This document shows, piece after piece, positions 35,320 through 43,484 of a stretch of 64,000 nt of DNA. The first letter of the stretch is position 1. Every line of letters begins with the position of its first letter. The notes under the pieces were generated by a model, which was given only the letters and a program-made list of their open reading frames with translations, searched no databases and was not told the origin of the DNA. This stretch comes from Bacillota bacterium. GTDB lineage: Bacteria > Bacillota > Clostridia > Lachnospirales > Lachnospiraceae. The stretch covers positions 135,391 through 199,390 of the forward strand of contig JAEZFK010000005.1 in assembly GCA_023437715.1 (NCBI GenBank), written 5' to 3'. The position numbers and the translations under genes are program-made.

Positions 35320-35368
35320 AAGGATATGATTCGTCCCTATTTTAAGAATTTCATAAGAATTAAGGTGG

Positions 35369-35397
35369 TTGTTTTGGAATACATAATCATGTATAAT
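35369..35397 (+). promoter_or_regulatory. promoter of the MarR-family gene
   Basis: TTGTTT (35369-35374), 17-base spacer, perfect TATAAT (35392-35397). Confidence 0.7.
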
Positions 35398-35441
35398 TAC
35401 GGGGAAGCTTTTATTGTCATAGAGGTGTGAAGGGGACAAAC

Positions 35442-35876
35442 GTGGATACTTACGGAACTCTTAACGAAGTATTGGTAAGACTGTTTCGGGATATTATGGA
35501 TATAGAACAGCAGGCTATCATTACCCAGGAATTTAATAATATTACAAATAATGATATGCATGTGATAGAGGCCATCGGGATCGGAGCTCCCAAGAATATG
35601 TCAGCCATAGCGAAAGAGCTGTCCGTCACGGTGGGCACGTTGACCATTGCCATGAACAGCCTTGTGAAGAAAGGTTATGTAACCCGCCAGCGCGGAAATG
35701 AGGACCGGCGCGTTGTATATATCTCTCTTTCAGAAAAAGGGAAAGAAGCCTATGAGCACCATGCCCAATTTCATCAGGAAATGATAGCCAAGGTGCTGGA
35801 AGGCTTAAGTGAGAATGAAATAGAAGTTTTGATCAAAGCTCTGACCAAACTGAACAAATGGTTCCGGAGCCTTTAA
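35442..35876 (+). CDS. MarR-family transcriptional regulator
   Basis: A 144-residue winged-helix regulator. The HTH is MSAIAKELSVTVGTLTIAMNSLVKKGYV (about 49-76), followed by the wing with the conserved basic NEDRRVV (about 81-87). I place the start at GTG 35442, with GAAGGGG a suitable distance upstream; a GTG five codons earlier overlaps that site. The regulated genes are not evident: the following lipoprotein is close (27 bases) and may be co-transcribed. Related proteins near fatty-acid genes act as FabT-like repressors, but no fab genes are here. Confidence 0.87.
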   Translation: MDTYGTLNEVLVRLFRDIMDIEQQAIITQEFNNITNNDMHVIEAIGIGAPKNMSAIAKELSVTVGTLTIAMNSLVKKGYVTRQRGNEDRRVVYISLSEKGKEAYEHHAQFHQEMIAKVLEGLSENEIEVLIKALTKLNKWFRSL

Positions 35877-35903
35877 GAGAATTTAAGGAGGCAATACCCA
35901 ATT

Positions 35904-36440
35904 ATGAGAAGATTCATTGTATTTTTAATGAGCGCTATGCTGGTTCTGTCCCTGGCGGCCTGTGCACCGACACAGGTGAAGACAGAAACGACTGCGCCTG
36001 ATCCCCAGGTGATGGCTTCCACCGGAGGCGCCAGCGATAAAGTTCCAGATCCCAACGTAGAGCCTATGGAGATTATTTCCATCTACAGCAAGAACGACGA
36101 CGGTACCGGTTTAAACCAGGCCATGGATGCAGTTGATAAGCTGACCGCAGAGGCTTTGGTGGACAAACTGATCGAATACGGCGTTTTAGAGGACGGCACA
36201 AAGGTTTTAAAATTTGATACGGCGGATGGGACAGGCACTTTGGACTTATCCCAGGTTCCGGCAGGCGATGAGGGAGAAGAGCTGCTGATGCTGACTGCCA
36301 TCGGCAATACCTTTACCGAAAACTTTGAGCTGGATAAATTAAAGCTTCTGGTAAACGGAAAGAATTATTCCGGTAAAAAGGTGAAGCAGGGTGACAGCGA
36401 TTACCTGGAATACGTTAAAAATTACAAGGAAGTCAAATAA
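35904..36440 (+). CDS. GerMN-domain-like lipoprotein
   Basis: A 178-residue exported lipoprotein: signal peptide with lipobox LAAC (Cys20), a Thr/Pro-rich linker (about 21-55), then a single domain (about 58-175) whose TAEALVDKLIEYGVL, TGTLDLSQVP and LLMLTAIGNTFTENFELDKLKLLVNG segments match the GerMN fold seen in spore germination and other lipoproteins. AAGGAGGCAATA precedes the ATG, 27 bases after the MarR gene. A strong terminator follows. Confidence 0.78.
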   Translation: MRRFIVFLMSAMLVLSLAACAPTQVKTETTAPDPQVMASTGGASDKVPDPNVEPMEIISIYSKNDDGTGLNQAMDAVDKLTAEALVDKLIEYGVLEDGTKVLKFDTADGTGTLDLSQVPAGDEGEELLMLTAIGNTFTENFELDKLKLLVNGKNYSGKKVKQGDSDYLEYVKNYKEVK

Positions 36441-36460
36441 AGGCGGAATTATAGAGAAAT

Positions 36461-36494
36461 AAAGGGACTATGGTAAACCATAGCCCCTTTTGTT
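36461..36494. terminator. terminator shared by the GerMN lipoprotein and DUF885 genes
   Basis: AAAGGGACTATGG (36461-36473) pairs with CCATAGCCCCTTT (36478-36490), followed by TGTTTTGG on the plus strand. It lies between convergent genes. Confidence 0.85.
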
Positions 36495-36507
36495 TTGGTC
36501 ATTCTTT

Positions 36508-38328
36508 TCACTTCCCGGCCAGCTGTTTTGACAGCCAGCTTCGGAATTCAGGCTGTATAACGGAAAATGGAGCAGGCCCGATATCTAACAGGAAGGTGTG
36601 AAAATCTTTCAGCTGGAACTTATCCTTTAAGATTCTCTGGGCAGTGTTCTTCATTTCCATAATTTCCAGAAATCCTACATAGTACTCCATGTAATTGGTG
36701 GGGTTTTCCACCAGGCTGCTGTAAATGGTGTCCACAATATCCGTGTTTTCCACTTTATAAAAGGTGTTTAAGTATTCTGCCACCTTCTCCTTATCCCAGC
36801 CCTCGTAGTTAATGCCGATGTCTAAGTAGGCGTAGATGCCCAGAGTCACGGCGGCATTGTAGGCCAGAAGCTTTCCAAGCTCCGGGTCCAGGCCGTTATC
36901 CAGGGTGTAGGCGTAATATTCCACATAGGTGGCCCAGCCTTCCGAATAGCTGGAAAAGGAAAGGATGCTTCTTAAATCACAGGGCTGCTTGCTTAAAAAG
37001 TAAACATTCTGGTATAAATGTCCCGGGTAGCCCTCGTGAGCCAGGGTGGTAAAGAGATCGTCATTTTGAAAACGGGGATTATCATTGATGTAAATGACAT
37101 TATCCTCATACCGGTCTAGGGGCGGAACCAGGTAAAACGCAGGGCTTAAAGAAGATTCCAGGGCCTTGGGAACGTACTTGACCGTATAGCTGTTTGGCGG
37201 AAGCTGAGGGAAATCCTTGAGAATCTGGGATTTTAAAGCTTCCAGTATTTCCTCCGGCTTTGTGTAGCGGAAGGTATAGTGATCCAGAGAATCAAGCACC
37301 TCCGGATGCTCCTTTGTGATCTGCCCCATGGCCTGAATGTCGGAATTCATCTGCCTTTCAATGGCCTTTTTTAAGCTCCGGATGGACTCATAGGAGGTCC
37401 CGGTATTGGAATTGACCAGATATTCAAAATACCGTTTCCCGTCAGGGTACTGGGACAGGCCCTTGTCATTGGTTCCCGTTCCCATAAGTGCTGTAATGCC
37501 GTCAATCAGGTTCTTGTAGGCCGGAATGAAATGTTCCTCCAGGACCTTTAAATTCTGTTCCTTAAAAGCGGCTTTCTCCTCATCCGTTAAATCCGTAAGG
37601 GCGTCCACCCGGGTGTTAAAGGTTTCCGCCAGAAAGCTGTGGTCCGGCTGGACCAGATAAGCCTCGCAGGATTTTAACACGTGATCTGCGGCAGTATCGC
37701 TCATAAACAGACCTGCCTTGGATTTTTCCTTTTCAAATTCCAGAATCTGTCCATAATAATTATCAATGGTGGAAAGCAGGGCCAGATAGTTTTCCACGTC
37801 CTTGCGGGAATAAAAGGCGTATTCCGCAAACAGGACCGGAAGCTGGGCCTGGATTCCGATGGTGCTTGTCAAAGGCTGGGCATAAAGCTCCAGTCCTTCG
37901 GATTCCAGCTCGGTTTCTATGTAGGAATAAAGGATCTTATAGGTGAGCCTTTGCTGGTCGGTCAGCCGCCGGGGATTAAAGCTATCCAGCTTTTTCTTTA
38001 AGTTCTTAAGCTCTTTTGAGGTCTCTTTCATTTTATCCAGAGAAAAATCCCCAAGGGTTAAGGGAACCGTGTCAATCTTACGGGAGGCAGGGTCCGCGAT
38101 GCTGAAATGAAAGCTGATTCCAGAGCTGCTGATCTCATCCCGGAACAAGTTCTCCGTAAACTGGTCAAAGTTTTTCTGCACGGACATATCCCCGGCCCGG
38201 AACTGTTCATATCCGGCCTGAGAAGAGGTTTGGGCTGATTGAGGCGGCGGAGAGCAGGAGCAGAGCAGGGAAATGGCCAAAATAAGGGAAAGAAATGGCC
38301 GGACCTGCTTAAAAATGATGTTTTTCAT
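36508..38328 (-). CDS. DUF885-family lipoprotein, probable metallopeptidase
   Basis: A 606-residue exported lipoprotein (signal peptide with LLCSC lipobox, Cys near residue 25). The DUF885 domain includes the metal-binding motif LAHEGYPGHLYQ (about 429-440), an HExxH-like variant with HEGYPGH, and YSEGWATYVEYY downstream, as in peptidase-like DUF885 proteins. The start at 38328 has GGAGGAATTTAT in front; the longer open frame from 38436 overlaps the metG promoter and lacks a signal peptide at its start. Likely role: peptide breakdown at the cell surface; substrate unknown. Confidence 0.85.
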   Translation of the reverse strand: MKNIIFKQVRPFLSLILAISLLCSCSPPPQSAQTSSQAGYEQFRAGDMSVQKNFDQFTENLFRDEISSSGISFHFSIADPASRKIDTVPLTLGDFSLDKMKETSKELKNLKKKLDSFNPRRLTDQQRLTYKILYSYIETELESEGLELYAQPLTSTIGIQAQLPVLFAEYAFYSRKDVENYLALLSTIDNYYGQILEFEKEKSKAGLFMSDTAADHVLKSCEAYLVQPDHSFLAETFNTRVDALTDLTDEEKAAFKEQNLKVLEEHFIPAYKNLIDGITALMGTGTNDKGLSQYPDGKRYFEYLVNSNTGTSYESIRSLKKAIERQMNSDIQAMGQITKEHPEVLDSLDHYTFRYTKPEEILEALKSQILKDFPQLPPNSYTVKYVPKALESSLSPAFYLVPPLDRYEDNVIYINDNPRFQNDDLFTTLAHEGYPGHLYQNVYFLSKQPCDLRSILSFSSYSEGWATYVEYYAYTLDNGLDPELGKLLAYNAAVTLGIYAYLDIGINYEGWDKEKVAEYLNTFYKVENTDIVDTIYSSLVENPTNYMEYYVGFLEIMEMKNTAQRILKDKFQLKDFHTFLLDIGPAPFSVIQPEFRSWLSKQLAGK

Positions 38329-38353
38329 ATAAATTCCTCCGTGATTCACTATT

Positions 38354-38382
38354 ATTATATATGATGATTTGAAAAAAGTCAT
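38354..38382 (-). promoter_or_regulatory. promoter of the DUF885 gene
   Basis: On the minus strand, ATGACT (38382-38377), 17-base spacer, TATAAT (38359-38354). Confidence 0.55.
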
Positions 38383-38387
38383 GACAA

Positions 38388-38416
38388 AAGCGGGAAACCT
38401 AAGGCTTACCCGCTTG
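38388..38416. other. hairpin between divergent promoters
   Basis: AAGCGGG and CCCGCTT form a near-perfect inverted repeat with an inner AACCT/AGGCTT pairing, ending at the metG -35 box. On the minus strand it is followed by TTTTG. It may be an operator or a block to stray transcription. Confidence 0.4.
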
Positions 38417-38442
38417 ACAAACCAGGTCCAAACCATTAAACT
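38414..38442 (+). promoter_or_regulatory. promoter of the metG T-box transcript
   Basis: Perfect TTGACA (38414-38419), 17-base spacer, TAAACT (38437-38442). Confidence 0.7.
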
Positions 38443-38454
38443 AGGGTTACCAAC

Positions 38455-38790
38455 AATCTATTATATGAGAATGCTGAGAAAAGAAGAGTAAGAAAAGTGC
38501 CTCATGAGCAGAGACTTCCGGAAGCTGAAAAGGAAGCTTGAGGACATTTCCCAACATGGCCTTGGAGCAGCGGAATTGAATTGGCGGAAACCCGCCTTTA
38601 AATTCCGACGGTCACACCCGTTATCGTGTCAGACTGTTTGTATGCAGCCTTAAGCTTCCCAGGAGGCTTTCCGCTGATAAAGCAGCCATAAGGTCCGTGC
38701 CGTAAGGTATGGATGAATTAAAGTGGTAACACGGGACAGTTCCCCGTCTTTAAATTTCCGAGAGGATATTTTAAGGCGGGTTTTTCATTG
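38455..38790 (+). promoter_or_regulatory. T-box riboswitch (tRNA-Met sensing) of metG
   Basis: Leader of about 350 bases with the T-box sequence AAAGTGGTAACACGGG (38720-38735), which pairs with uncharged tRNA 3' ends, and a typical 5' stem I region (AGAAAAGAAGAGTAAG near 38476). A candidate Met specifier ATG is at 38556-38558 on the 3' side of stem I; I did not fold it, so the specifier is tentative. The terminator at 38742-38785 would form when tRNA-Met is charged. Confidence 0.88.
38742..38785 (+). terminator. T-box-controlled terminator before metG
   Basis: CCCGTCTTTAAA pairs imperfectly with TTTTAAGGCGGG, followed by TTTTT (38781-38785). The 5' arm overlaps the end of the antiterminator. 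Confidence 0.75.
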
Positions 38791-38810
38791 CAGAACAGGA
38801 GGAAATGAAA

Positions 38811-40793
38811 ATGTGTAAAAATACGGAAAAGAAACCATATTACATTACTACAGCTATTGCCTATGCGTCAGGAAAGCCCCATATCGGCAATACCTACGAG
38901 GCAGTTTTAGCCGATGCCATCGCCCGCTATAAGAGGGCTGAGGGCTATGATGTATTCTTTCAGACGGGAACCGATGAGCACGGACAGAAAATTGAGGAAA
39001 AGGCAGCAGCAGCCGGCGTTACCCCAAAGGAATTTGTAGACAGGGCAGCCGGTGAGATCAGAAAGATCTGGGACTTAATGAATACCTCATATGACAAATT
39101 CATACGCACTACGGATAAGGACCATGAGGAACAGGTGCAGAAGATCTTTAAGAAGCTGTACGATCAGGGCGACATTTACAAGGGTTATTATGAAGGCCTG
39201 TACTGCACCCCTTGCGAATCCTTTTTTACCGAATCCCAGCTGGTGGATGGAAAGTGCCCGGACTGCGGCCGTGAGGTAAAGCCTGCAAAGGAAGAGGCTT
39301 ACTTCTTCCGCATGAGCAAATATGCGGATCGCCTGATCAGGCACATCAATGAGAACCCGGACTTCATCCAGCCTGTTTCCAGGAAAAATGAGATGATGAA
39401 CAACTTCCTGCTTCCTGGCCTTCAGGATCTTTGCGTATCCAGGACAACATTTAAATGGGGAATCCCTGTGACCTTTGACCCGAAGCATGTGACCTATGTG
39501 TGGCTGGATGCCTTAACCAACTATATCACCGGCATCGGCTATGACTGCGACGGCAGCAGTACAGACCAGTTTGCCAGGTTCTGGCCTGCGGACCTTCACT
39601 TAATCGGAAAGGATATCATCCGCTTCCATACCATTTACTGGCCCATTTTCCTCATGGCCCTGGACGTTCCCCTTCCAAAGCAGGTATTCGGCCATCCGTG
39701 GCTGCTGCAGGGCGACGGCAAGATGAGCAAATCCAAGGGAAATGTTCTCTATGCGGATACTCTGGTGGATTACTTCGGCGTGGATGCGGTCCGTTACTTC
39801 GTGCTTCATGAAATGCCCTTTGACAATGACGGCGTGATTTCCTGGGAGCTGATGGTGGAGCGCATGAACTCTGACCTGGCCAATATTTTAGGAAATCTGG
39901 TAAACCGTACCATTTCCATGTCAAATAAATACTTTGGCGGTGTGGTTTCCAACGGAAACGTGACTGATGAAGTGGACGGAGACTTAAAGGCCGTGGTTTT
40001 AGAAGAGGTTAAGCGGGTTCAGGAGAAGATGGAAAAGCTCCGTGTGGCAGACGCCATGACCGCTATCTTCAACATCTTCAGAAGAAGCAACAAATATATC
40101 GACGAAACAGCGCCCTGGACTCTTGCAAAGGATGAGGCATCCAAGGAACGCCTGGAAACCGTCCTTTACAACTTAACGGAGGCCATTACAATCGGAGCCT
40201 CCCTGCTGGAGGCTTTCATGCCTGATACCTCAAAAAGGATTCTGGCCCAGCTTTCCACGGACCGGAGAGAGCTTTCCCAGATGAATGAGTTCGGCCTCTA
40301 TCTCTCAGGCAACAAGGTGACGGATAAGCCGGAAATCCTCTTTGCCCGCATGGATATGAAAGAGGTTCTTGAAAAGGTGGAAGCCATGGAAGCCGCTAAG
40401 GAAGCGGAAGCCGGGGAACCTGCAAAGGAAGAAGAAAGTGCAGGCGTCATTGATATTGAGGCCAAGGCGGAAATCGAGTACGATGACTTTGCAAAGCTGC
40501 AGTTCCAGGTAGGCGAGATCATTGCCTGCGAGGCAGTTCCAAAATCCAAGAAGCTTTTATGCTCCCAGGTGAGGATCGGAAGCCAGGTAAGGCAGATTGT
40601 CAGCGGAATCAAAGCCCATTATTCTCCGGAAGAAATGGTTGGCAAGAAAGTCATGGTTGTGGTAAACTTAAAGCCCGCAAAGCTGGCAGGCGTCCTGTCG
40701 GAAGGCATGCTTCTCTGCGCTGAGGATGAGGAAGGGAATTTATCCCTCATGGTACCGGAAAAGCCAATGCCGGCAGGCGCGGAAATCTGTTAA
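38811..40793 (+). CDS. metG: methionyl-tRNA synthetase
   Basis: Class I synthetase of 660 residues. The HIGH-type motif is PHIG (about 24-27) and KMSKS lies near 304-308. The zinc knuckle has CTPC and CPDC pairs (about 125-145). A C-terminal EMAP-like tRNA-binding domain (from about 555, FQVGEIIACEAVPKSKKLL) is attached through a Glu/Ala-rich linker. The ATG at 38811 has AGGAGG seven bases upstream, whereas the ATG at 38805 lies one base from it. Expression is set by the T-box leader. Confidence 0.95.
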   Translation: MCKNTEKKPYYITTAIAYASGKPHIGNTYEAVLADAIARYKRAEGYDVFFQTGTDEHGQKIEEKAAAAGVTPKEFVDRAAGEIRKIWDLMNTSYDKFIRTTDKDHEEQVQKIFKKLYDQGDIYKGYYEGLYCTPCESFFTESQLVDGKCPDCGREVKPAKEEAYFFRMSKYADRLIRHINENPDFIQPVSRKNEMMNNFLLPGLQDLCVSRTTFKWGIPVTFDPKHVTYVWLDALTNYITGIGYDCDGSSTDQFARFWPADLHLIGKDIIRFHTIYWPIFLMALDVPLPKQVFGHPWLLQGDGKMSKSKGNVLYADTLVDYFGVDAVRYFVLHEMPFDNDGVISWELMVERMNSDLANILGNLVNRTISMSNKYFGGVVSNGNVTDEVDGDLKAVVLEEVKRVQEKMEKLRVADAMTAIFNIFRRSNKYIDETAPWTLAKDEASKERLETVLYNLTEAITIGASLLEAFMPDTSKRILAQLSTDRRELSQMNEFGLYLSGNKVTDKPEILFARMDMKEVLEKVEAMEAAKEAEAGEPAKEEESAGVIDIEAKAEIEYDDFAKLQFQVGEIIACEAVPKSKKLLCSQVRIGSQVRQIVSGIKAHYSPEEMVGKKVMVVVNLKPAKLAGVLSEGMLLCAEDEEGNLSLMVPEKPMPAGAEIC

Positions 40794-40830
40794 CCGGCGG
40801 AAATTCCGGGAGACATTTGAAAGAAAAGAT

Positions 40831-40862
40831 AAAAGGCCGGGTTCCTGCAATCCGGCCTTGTC
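40831..40862 (+). terminator. terminator after metG
   Basis: AAGGCCGG (40832-40839) pairs with CCGGCCTT (40852-40859). The tract after it is only partly T-rich (GTCCTCTT). Confidence 0.6.
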
Positions 40863-40904
40863 CTCTTAGGTTTTTCAGGTAAAGATATCAGAAAAGGAGA
40901 TTTC

Positions 40905-41654
40905 ATGGGCCAGCACGTTATTCGTACAAATGGAATAACAGGAAATACTCTAAAGCTTATAGCCATTGTCACCATGTTCATTGACCATACAGGGGTGGCT
41001 CTGGTGGAAAACGGCATTTTAAAGTTTCAGGACACCGGTCTGATGCAACAGATTCTGGCTACGCCGGAAGGGGTAAGATGGAGCATGGTGGACACTCTGC
41101 TGCGGACCGTAGGACGGCTGGCATTTCCTATTTTCTGCTTCCTGCTGGTGGAAGGCTTTCTTCACACCAGGGATGTGAAAAAATATGGAGCCAGGCTCCT
41201 GGCCTTTGCATTTATTTCCGAGGTCCCCTTTGACCTGGCCATATTTGGAAGGTGGTTTTATCCCCAATACCAGAACGTGTATTTTACCCTGTTTCTGGGC
41301 CTTTGCGTGCTGGAAGGATACAGACGGACGGCAGGCAGGCCAATAAAGCAGGCCCTGGCGGTTGTGGCCGGCTGTCTGGCAGCCGTGGTCATCCGGTGTG
41401 ACTATGATGTTATCGGAATTCTTATGATCCTGTTTTTTTACATTTACCATGACAACAGGCTCCTTAAGGCTTTATTCGGAGGAGGTCTGGCTGTCATTGA
41501 AAGCCTGGCCTGCTTTGGTGCGGCCGTGCTGGCGTTTATTCCCATACACCTGTATAATGGAAGAAGAGGGGAGAGAAACTTAAAATACTTCTTTTACTGT
41601 TTTTATCCTGCTCATCTTCTTTTACTGTATATTCTGGGATTGATAATATTCTAA
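40905..41654 (+). CDS. TraX-family membrane protein
   Basis: A 249-residue polytopic protein. The start (LKLIAIVTMFIDHTGVAL, about 17-34) and the RLAFPIFCFLLVEGF segment (about 71-85) match the TraX family, named for a pilin acetylase of the F plasmid but common in Firmicute chromosomes with no known role. GGAGATTTC precedes the ATG. I see no conjugation genes nearby, so transfer is not implied. It lies between metG and tatD on the same strand. Confidence 0.85.
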   Translation: MGQHVIRTNGITGNTLKLIAIVTMFIDHTGVALVENGILKFQDTGLMQQILATPEGVRWSMVDTLLRTVGRLAFPIFCFLLVEGFLHTRDVKKYGARLLAFAFISEVPFDLAIFGRWFYPQYQNVYFTLFLGLCVLEGYRRTAGRPIKQALAVVAGCLAAVVIRCDYDVIGILMILFFYIYHDNRLLKALFGGGLAVIESLACFGAAVLAFIPIHLYNGRRGERNLKYFFYCFYPAHLLLLYILGLIIF

Positions 41655-41699
41655 CAATACCCTTGCACCATAAAAGGTACGGCAAGAATGGAGGAAGCT

Positions 41700-42467
41700 A
41701 TGATTTTTGATACACACGCCCACTATGATGACGAAGCATTCGATGAGGACAGGGGAGAGCTGCTGACAGGCCTTTTCAATCATGGAATTGAAGCGGTCAC
41801 CAATGTGGGAGCCAGCATAAGGTCTTCGAAAACCACCTTGGAGCTGGCGGAAAAATATCCTCATGTATACGGAGCCATCGGCGTTCACCCCAACGAGACC
41901 GCAGAGCTGGATGAGGACAGCATAAGCTGGCTGAAAAGCCGGTCATCCCATGAAAAGGTCGTAGCTATCGGTGAAATCGGCCTGGATTACTACTGGGATG
42001 AGCCGGACCGGGAGACACAGAAGAAATGGTTTATCCGCCAGCTTGACCTTGCAAAGCAGGTAAAGCTTCCCGTGATCATCCACAGCCGCGATGCGGCTAA
42101 GGATACTCTGGACATCATGAAGGCAGAGGGAGGAAGAGACATGGGAGGAGTGATCCACTGCTTTTCCTATGGAAAGGAAATCGCCAGAGAATATTTAAAT
42201 ATGGGCTATTATCTGGGAATCGGAGGCGTAGTCACCTTTAAAAACGCCAAAAAGCTTAAAGAAGTAGTGGAATATATGCCCATGGAACAGCTGGTGCTGG
42301 AAACCGACTGCCCTTATTTGGCCCCTTCCCCAAACAGGGGAAAGCGCAATTCTTCCTTAAATCTCCCCTATGTGGTCCGGGAAATCAGTGCCATCAAGGG
42401 AATTTCCGAGGAGGAAGTCATTGAGATTACCAGCCATAATGCAAAAAGGCTGTACAGGCTGGTTTAA
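41700..42467 (+). CDS. tatD: TatD-family metal-dependent hydrolase
   Basis: A 255-residue TIM-barrel nuclease-like hydrolase. Metal ligands are visible in FDTHAHYDD (HxH near residues 5-7), GEIGLDYYW (about 90-98), IHSRDA (about 124-129), HCFSYG and ETDCPY (about 201-206). The ATG at 41700 follows TGGAGGAAGC; an ATG four codons earlier overlaps that site. The usual neighbour rnmV (RNase M5), often between tatD and rsmA, is missing here. Confidence 0.92.
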   Translation: MIFDTHAHYDDEAFDEDRGELLTGLFNHGIEAVTNVGASIRSSKTTLELAEKYPHVYGAIGVHPNETAELDEDSISWLKSRSSHEKVVAIGEIGLDYYWDEPDRETQKKWFIRQLDLAKQVKLPVIIHSRDAAKDTLDIMKAEGGRDMGGVIHCFSYGKEIAREYLNMGYYLGIGGVVTFKNAKKLKEVVEYMPMEQLVLETDCPYLAPSPNRGKRNSSLNLPYVVREISAIKGISEEEVIEITSHNAKRLYRLV

Positions 42468-42504
42468 TACCATGAAGCTGTGAAAAAAGAAAACGGAGGA
42501 CGGC

Positions 42505-43374
42505 ATGGCGACACTGGGAACTCCCCAAAAAACAATTGAGATCATACAAAAATACGAATTCGCATTTCAAAAAAAATTCGGACAGAACTTCCTGATAGAC
42601 ACCCGGGTTCTGGACAAGATCATTGCCTCCGCAGGCGTCACAAAGGAGGACTGCGTCATGGAAATCGGTCCCGGCATCGGCACCATGACCCAGTACCTGG
42701 CGGAAAGTGCCCGTCATGTGGTGGCGGTGGAGATTGATTCCAACCTGATCCCGATTTTAAAAGAAACCCTGGCGGACTATGACAATGTAACGGTTATTCA
42801 CGATGATATCTTAAAGGTTGACATAAATCGGATCACTGAAGAATATAACAACGGCCGCCCCATTAAGGTGGTGGCAAACCTGCCCTATTACATTACAACC
42901 CCTATTATCATGGGACTTTTTGAGGGCATGGTTCCCATCGATAACATTACGGTCATGGTGCAGAAAGAAGTGGCCGACCGGATGCAGGTCGGACCCGGCT
43001 CCAAGGATTACGGCGCCCTTTCCCTGGCGGTCCAGTATTACGCCGAGCCCTATATTGTAGCCAATGTACCTCCCAACTGCTTCATGCCCCGGCCCAGCGT
43101 GGGCTCGGCGGTTATCCGCCTGACCAGACATAAGAATCCGCCGGTGAATGTACAGGACTCTCTCCTCATGTTCCGCCTGATCCGGGCTTCCTTTAACCAG
43201 AGAAGAAAGACCCTGCAAAACGGCTTAAATAATTCCCCGGAGATTCCTTTCACAAAAGAGCAGATTGCTGCGGCTATTGAAAGCCTTGGCCTTGGCGCTT
43301 CTGTGCGCGGAGAGACCTTAAGCCTGGAGCAGTTTGCCGCTCTCAGCAATTATTTTACAGGAATAAGCGACTGA
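42505..43374 (+). CDS. rsmA: 16S rRNA dimethyladenosine transferase (KsgA)
   Basis: Dimethylates two adjacent adenosines near the 3' end of 16S rRNA. The SAM-binding motif VMEIGPGIGTMTQYL is at about residues 51-65, the catalytic NLPYYITTP at about 126-134, and the C-terminal RAxFNQRRKTLQN motif at about 229-240. At 289 residues it has normal length. CGGAGGACGGC precedes the ATG. It follows tatD by 37 bases, so they are likely co-transcribed. Confidence 0.95.
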   Translation: MATLGTPQKTIEIIQKYEFAFQKKFGQNFLIDTRVLDKIIASAGVTKEDCVMEIGPGIGTMTQYLAESARHVVAVEIDSNLIPILKETLADYDNVTVIHDDILKVDINRITEEYNNGRPIKVVANLPYYITTPIIMGLFEGMVPIDNITVMVQKEVADRMQVGPGSKDYGALSLAVQYYAEPYIVANVPPNCFMPRPSVGSAVIRLTRHKNPPVNVQDSLLMFRLIRASFNQRRKTLQNGLNNSPEIPFTKEQIAAAIESLGLGASVRGETLSLEQFAALSNYFTGISD

Positions 43375-43484
43375 GGTTTCTGCCAGGCGAAACTGTAACA
43401 AAAAATCATGTATGATGACGAAAGAAATGAAGTATGATAATATAAGGCTATCAGTTATTTAATTCAGAGAATGGAGCATCGTTT

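Noticed and set aside
40905..41654. TraX as a sign of a conjugative element
   Set aside because: No relaxase, coupling protein, integrase or att-like repeats are nearby; TraX homologues are common chromosomal genes in Clostridia.
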